From the NCBI GenBank assembly GCA_964393115.1, contig CAYMST010000220.1:1-7960 (forward strand): a stretch of DNA of 7,960 nucleotides. Direction: 5' to 3'. Both the position numbers and the translations under genes were made by a program. The notes under the pieces are model-generated. The model was given only the letters and a program-made list of their open reading frames with translations, did not search any database and was not told the origin of the DNA. Source of the stretch: CAYMST01 sp964393115. GTDB lineage: Bacteria; Bacteroidota; Bacteroidia; Cytophagales; Cyclobacteriaceae. Shown here in pieces: positions 5,557 through 7,960 of the stretch (the stretch's first letter is position 1; each line of letters starts with the position of its first letter).

Positions 5557-6995
5557 ACTAAATCCATTATCTCTCCAAAAGGCACCTTTGCATTAGCCCG
5601 TATCTGTTCAAAATTATATTCTTCTAGTACACGTCCGTTTTCAAATACAGTTATCAATTCGTCTTTCAGATCCGAACTCTGTGTTGTCTCTACGGTACGA
5701 TAACCGCCTTCCTCCTTGACTAGCTTCAGCTTACCGCCTTTACTTTTCTTAAAGCTCGTTGTTAAGTTACCCTGTTTATCTAGTTCCATCGGGTTCTTTT
5801 GTACTTTGACACCTGTTCCTTCTACTTCCGCATAGCTACATTTGATAGCAAACTTTTGCGTGTCTCGATCTAGTTTTTGCAGCAGGGCACCTCCCATGCC
5901 AAGGACCAAGTTTTCAGCACTGATGCCATTTGTCTTTAGCGCCTCGTAGATTTCTATGATACTATCATAGTTCACACCATCACCTTGGATGACCCTTACC
6001 TGAGGAGGCAATACCTTAAATCCCTTTTCATTGATTTGATAATCAAACTTTTCGAAGAGGATTTCGAAGAGCTTTAACAAGGTCTGGATAGGATCACCAC
6101 TATCGGGACGTATAACCAATGTACCCTCTCGCTCTAAAACTTGAGTTTTCAACTCCTCACCCCAGTAGCTTTCTGCTGCTCGGAAAATATTATAACTATC
6201 ACTAACGCAAGCAACAATTCCCGTAGGAAAAGTATCCAATACATGCTTGAATACGTCTAATTCACCTTTTTCACCAAGCAGAGTACAGACACTATGTTCA
6301 GTGGCTGGCACACTCATGCCATAAGCTTTTTGCGCTTTATAGTAATTCATCACCAGCACACTCCCTGCTATCGTATCACTACCATTAAAATTTATAAGGT
6401 GAGCACTACCTCCAAGTCCGGCGCTTTCCACACTACTGACTCCACGAAACCCGAAATCGTTCAACACAAAATCTATTCCAGCTTCACTGCCAGGTGTGGC
6501 GGTCTCCTCATAAAATTTAGTGACCGTTTTTTTCACTTCTCTACTGATCGTAGCGACAGTACATGGGTACCAAATTTGCATGAGCAGGGTTTCGAGAAAA
6601 TTCGTAAGCCAAAAGCACTTAGGGTCTGTGTTTTCAATCGTCATCAAAACATTTTGTGTTTCGACTGGTGTTCCTTCAGGTACCGCTTTGATACGAACTG
6701 GTAGTTTACCACCGTATTGATCAAGAATATATTGAAAATTTGCCTTGTCAAAAACATCTTCTCGTCCAAATACCCGTTTTAAAACCAGCTCCGCTTCATC
6801 CAAATCTTCTTGTGTAAAAGTAGGCCCTTCAAGATATTCTTTTAAGAAATATTGTAAACCGTAAAAAACAGTATTATCAAATTTACCACCTCTACTCTCT
6901 AGGTAACTATAGATCTTAGTGGTACCTGGGTAATAAAGCTTGTGGTGACTGTATTTGTAAGCATCTGCGAGTAATATCAAGTTCTTATTGTTCAT
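5553..6995 (-). CDS. nadV: Nicotinamide phosphoribosyltransferase (NAMPT)
   Basis: This cytosolic enzyme converts nicotinamide and PRPP to NMN and pyrophosphate. It is 480 aa, near full family length (about 470-490). Motifs matching human NAMPT are DAYKYSHHKLYYPGTTKIYS (11-30), FYGLQYFLKEYL (44-55), NDFGFRGVSS (179-188, holding the nicotinamide-stacking Phe and Arg184), HLINFNGSDT (199-208, with Asp207 at the position of human Asp219), SVPATEHSV (228-236, with His234 at the position of the autophosphorylated His247), VSDSYNIF (264-271), VIRPDSGDP (294-302, ribose/PRPP site), VIQGDGVN (335-342) and LGMGGALLQKLDRD (365-378). All catalytic residues I can place are present. The start ATG 6995 has no Shine-Dalgarno. 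It lies 34 bp after the NadM-Nudix stop and overlaps the HAD-like gene by 4 bp, so all three form an operon. The related phage Namat enzymes, which use ADPR-PP, are an alternative I cannot exclude from motifs alone. Confidence 0.95.
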   Translation of the reverse strand: MNNKNLILLADAYKYSHHKLYYPGTTKIYSYLESRGGKFDNTVFYGLQYFLKEYLEGPTFTQEDLDEAELVLKRVFGREDVFDKANFQYILDQYGGKLPVRIKAVPEGTPVETQNVLMTIENTDPKCFWLTNFLETLLMQIWYPCTVATISREVKKTVTKFYEETATPGSEAGIDFVLNDFGFRGVSSVESAGLGGSAHLINFNGSDTIAGSVLVMNYYKAQKAYGMSVPATEHSVCTLLGEKGELDVFKHVLDTFPTGIVACVSDSYNIFRAAESYWGEELKTQVLEREGTLVIRPDSGDPIQTLLKLFEILFEKFDYQINEKGFKVLPPQVRVIQGDGVNYDSIIEIYEALKTNGISAENLVLGMGGALLQKLDRDTQKFAIKCSYAEVEGTGVKVQKNPMELDKQGNLTTSFKKSKGGKLKLVKEEGGYRTVETTQSSDLKDELITVFENGRVLEEYNFEQIRANAKVPFGEIMDLV

Positions 6996-7029
6996 GGGTT
7001 CTAAAATTTAAAGTGTTAAAAAATTTATA

Positions 7030-7941
7030 TCAACTAACCGATTCGTCGGTTGGTAAGTATTTATCCAATAGAAAATTAAAAAGCGTTAAATGCTCTTCGG
7101 TGACGTTTCCTTCCGTCATCATAGTGCGCAGTTCCGCAAGCTTAAACCAGCTCACCGCTACGATATCATCCTGTGCTTTCGGCATACCAAAGACATAGTC
7201 ACAACTAAATAAGGTGGTCATAATCTTATCTGCTTCGCTGCGATAACGCCAGTCCTCCACTCGGGTTGACTTTTCGTAGCGCATCTCGGAAGTTTCCACA
7301 GCACCAATTTCTTCTGTTAATTCCCGCTTTGCCGCATCTTCGTACGATTGGTCGGTTGGATCCACAAACCCTCCTACAAATCGCCACTTATTATTAATAG
7401 ACTTTTTACCCAATAAAATTTCTGTTCGGTCATTACGAAACAGCGCTACATCAACCGTTGGGTAGACCTTATCATACTGATTATGTAGAGCATAGAGAAT
7501 TCCTGCTCGAAAGTCTTTAGAGTCAAATACTAAATCCGAGTACATTTCTCGTATTTCCGTAGCATTGAATTCCCCATGCTCTGGTAGCTCAAAGGTTTTA
7601 TATCTTCCAGAATAGTAAGGAATGAAACTATCCCTACTTCCATACAGCACAAATTCTTCCGTAGGGAAAGACTGTCCCAGCAACTGATCAAGGTTTGTGG
7701 ACCAAACGGCATCTACTGGATGATCGCTGATCGGAAGAACCAAAACATCCGAGAAGCTGGATTTGATCATTTTCTCTCTTGTGTAATAATCATATGGGTT
7801 TTTACGAGCTCCTTTGACCGGACTTACCCCGAGCACGATGATGAGCTTATTATGTCTTGTTCGAATTTCATTGATCAAGTGGATGTGCCCTTCGTGGAGA
7901 TAAGGCGTTTGAAATCTTGCTATGATAACTGCTGTAGACAT
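7030..7941 (-). CDS. nadM: Bifunctional NMN adenylyltransferase / Nudix hydrolase
   Basis: This 303-aa protein has two domains. Residues 1 to about 150 are a nucleotidyltransferase: IIARFQTPYLHEGH (6-19) gives the HxGH ATP site (His16, Gly18, His19), GVSPVKGARKNPY (38-50) is the phosphate-binding region, and NATEIRE (126-132) occupies the place of the ISxTxxR motif. It joins NMN and ATP to give NAD+. Residues about 160-295 are a Nudix domain with GGFVDPTDQSYEDAAKRE at 190-207 and the catalytic RELTEEIG at 206-213. The box is one residue longer than the usual GX5EX7RE, with Asp197 where Glu is expected. In this two-domain family the Nudix part usually cleaves ADP-ribose or similar nucleotides. 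It is the first gene of the minus-strand set and lies 34 bp before nadV. ATG 7941 is 19 bp from the window edge, so promoter and operator sites cannot be judged. Confidence 0.93.
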   Translation of the reverse strand: MSTAVIIARFQTPYLHEGHIHLINEIRTRHNKLIIVLGVSPVKGARKNPYDYYTREKMIKSSFSDVLVLPISDHPVDAVWSTNLDQLLGQSFPTEEFVLYGSRDSFIPYYSGRYKTFELPEHGEFNATEIREMYSDLVFDSKDFRAGILYALHNQYDKVYPTVDVALFRNDRTEILLGKKSINNKWRFVGGFVDPTDQSYEDAAKRELTEEIGAVETSEMRYEKSTRVEDWRYRSEADKIMTTLFSCDYVFGMPKAQDDIVAVSWFKLAELRTMMTEGNVTEEHLTLFNFLLDKYLPTDESVS

Positions 7942-7960
7942 CTCTATTTGCGTTTTATTA

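Noticed and set aside
5395..5703. 102-codon plus-strand frame across the HAD-like/nadV junction
   Set aside because: It is antisense to two genes whose motifs and ATGA overlap are well supported.
6294..6704. 136-codon plus-strand frame inside nadV
   Set aside because: It is antisense to highly conserved NAMPT motifs and has no family features.

Overview
The window looks like chromosomal DNA from a member of the Bacteroidota, probably the Cytophagales/Flavobacteriia side. This is inferred from AT-rich spacers, starts without Shine-Dalgarno sequences, a TAnnTTTG-type -7 element before the prs-like gene, and a RAYT-type transposase remnant of the kind common in that phylum. Genus cannot be read from the sequence.

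Left part, plus strand: an unrecognised 119-aa basic protein (54-413) lies 10 bp upstream of an SbtA-type sodium-dependent bicarbonate permease (424-1386), a likely two-gene unit. A gene-poor stretch (1387-1981) follows. It holds a long imperfect hairpin (1540-1582) and one possible 52-aa single-span membrane protein (1686-1844). Then come a 63-aa hypothetical protein (1982-2173) and a YitT/DUF2179 membrane protein (2238-3137), which converges on the next gene with a 9-bp gap.

Right part, minus strand, read from right to left: a bifunctional NMN adenylyltransferase/Nudix protein (7941-7030), nicotinamide phosphoribosyltransferase (NAMPT/NadV, 6995-5553), a small HAD-like protein coupled to it by an ATGA overlap (5556-5122), a repeat-rich gap with a broken RAYT transposase (5121-4086), and a ribose-phosphate pyrophosphokinase-like protein (4055-3147). 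Together these form a nicotinamide-to-NAD+ salvage module. The Prs-like enzyme could supply PRPP, NAMPT would make NMN, and NadM would adenylate it to NAD+. The Nudix domain probably acts on ADP-ribose-type or related nucleotides. The HAD protein has no assigned role.

The most unusual structure is at 4086-5131, where a RAYT/REP-like module appears to have split the NAD salvage operon. The RAYT gene is broken by about 151 bp that contains a 49-nt palindrome and is bounded by similar 12-bp repeats; removing that segment on paper restores one reading frame of about 202 codons. Two 33-nt palindromes next to it share a CCTATAAGG/CCTTATAGG core, differ by paired (compensatory) changes in the outer stem, and one supplies the stop codon of the HAD-like gene. 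The Prs-like protein also has a changed ATP-site motif, which leaves its substrate open.
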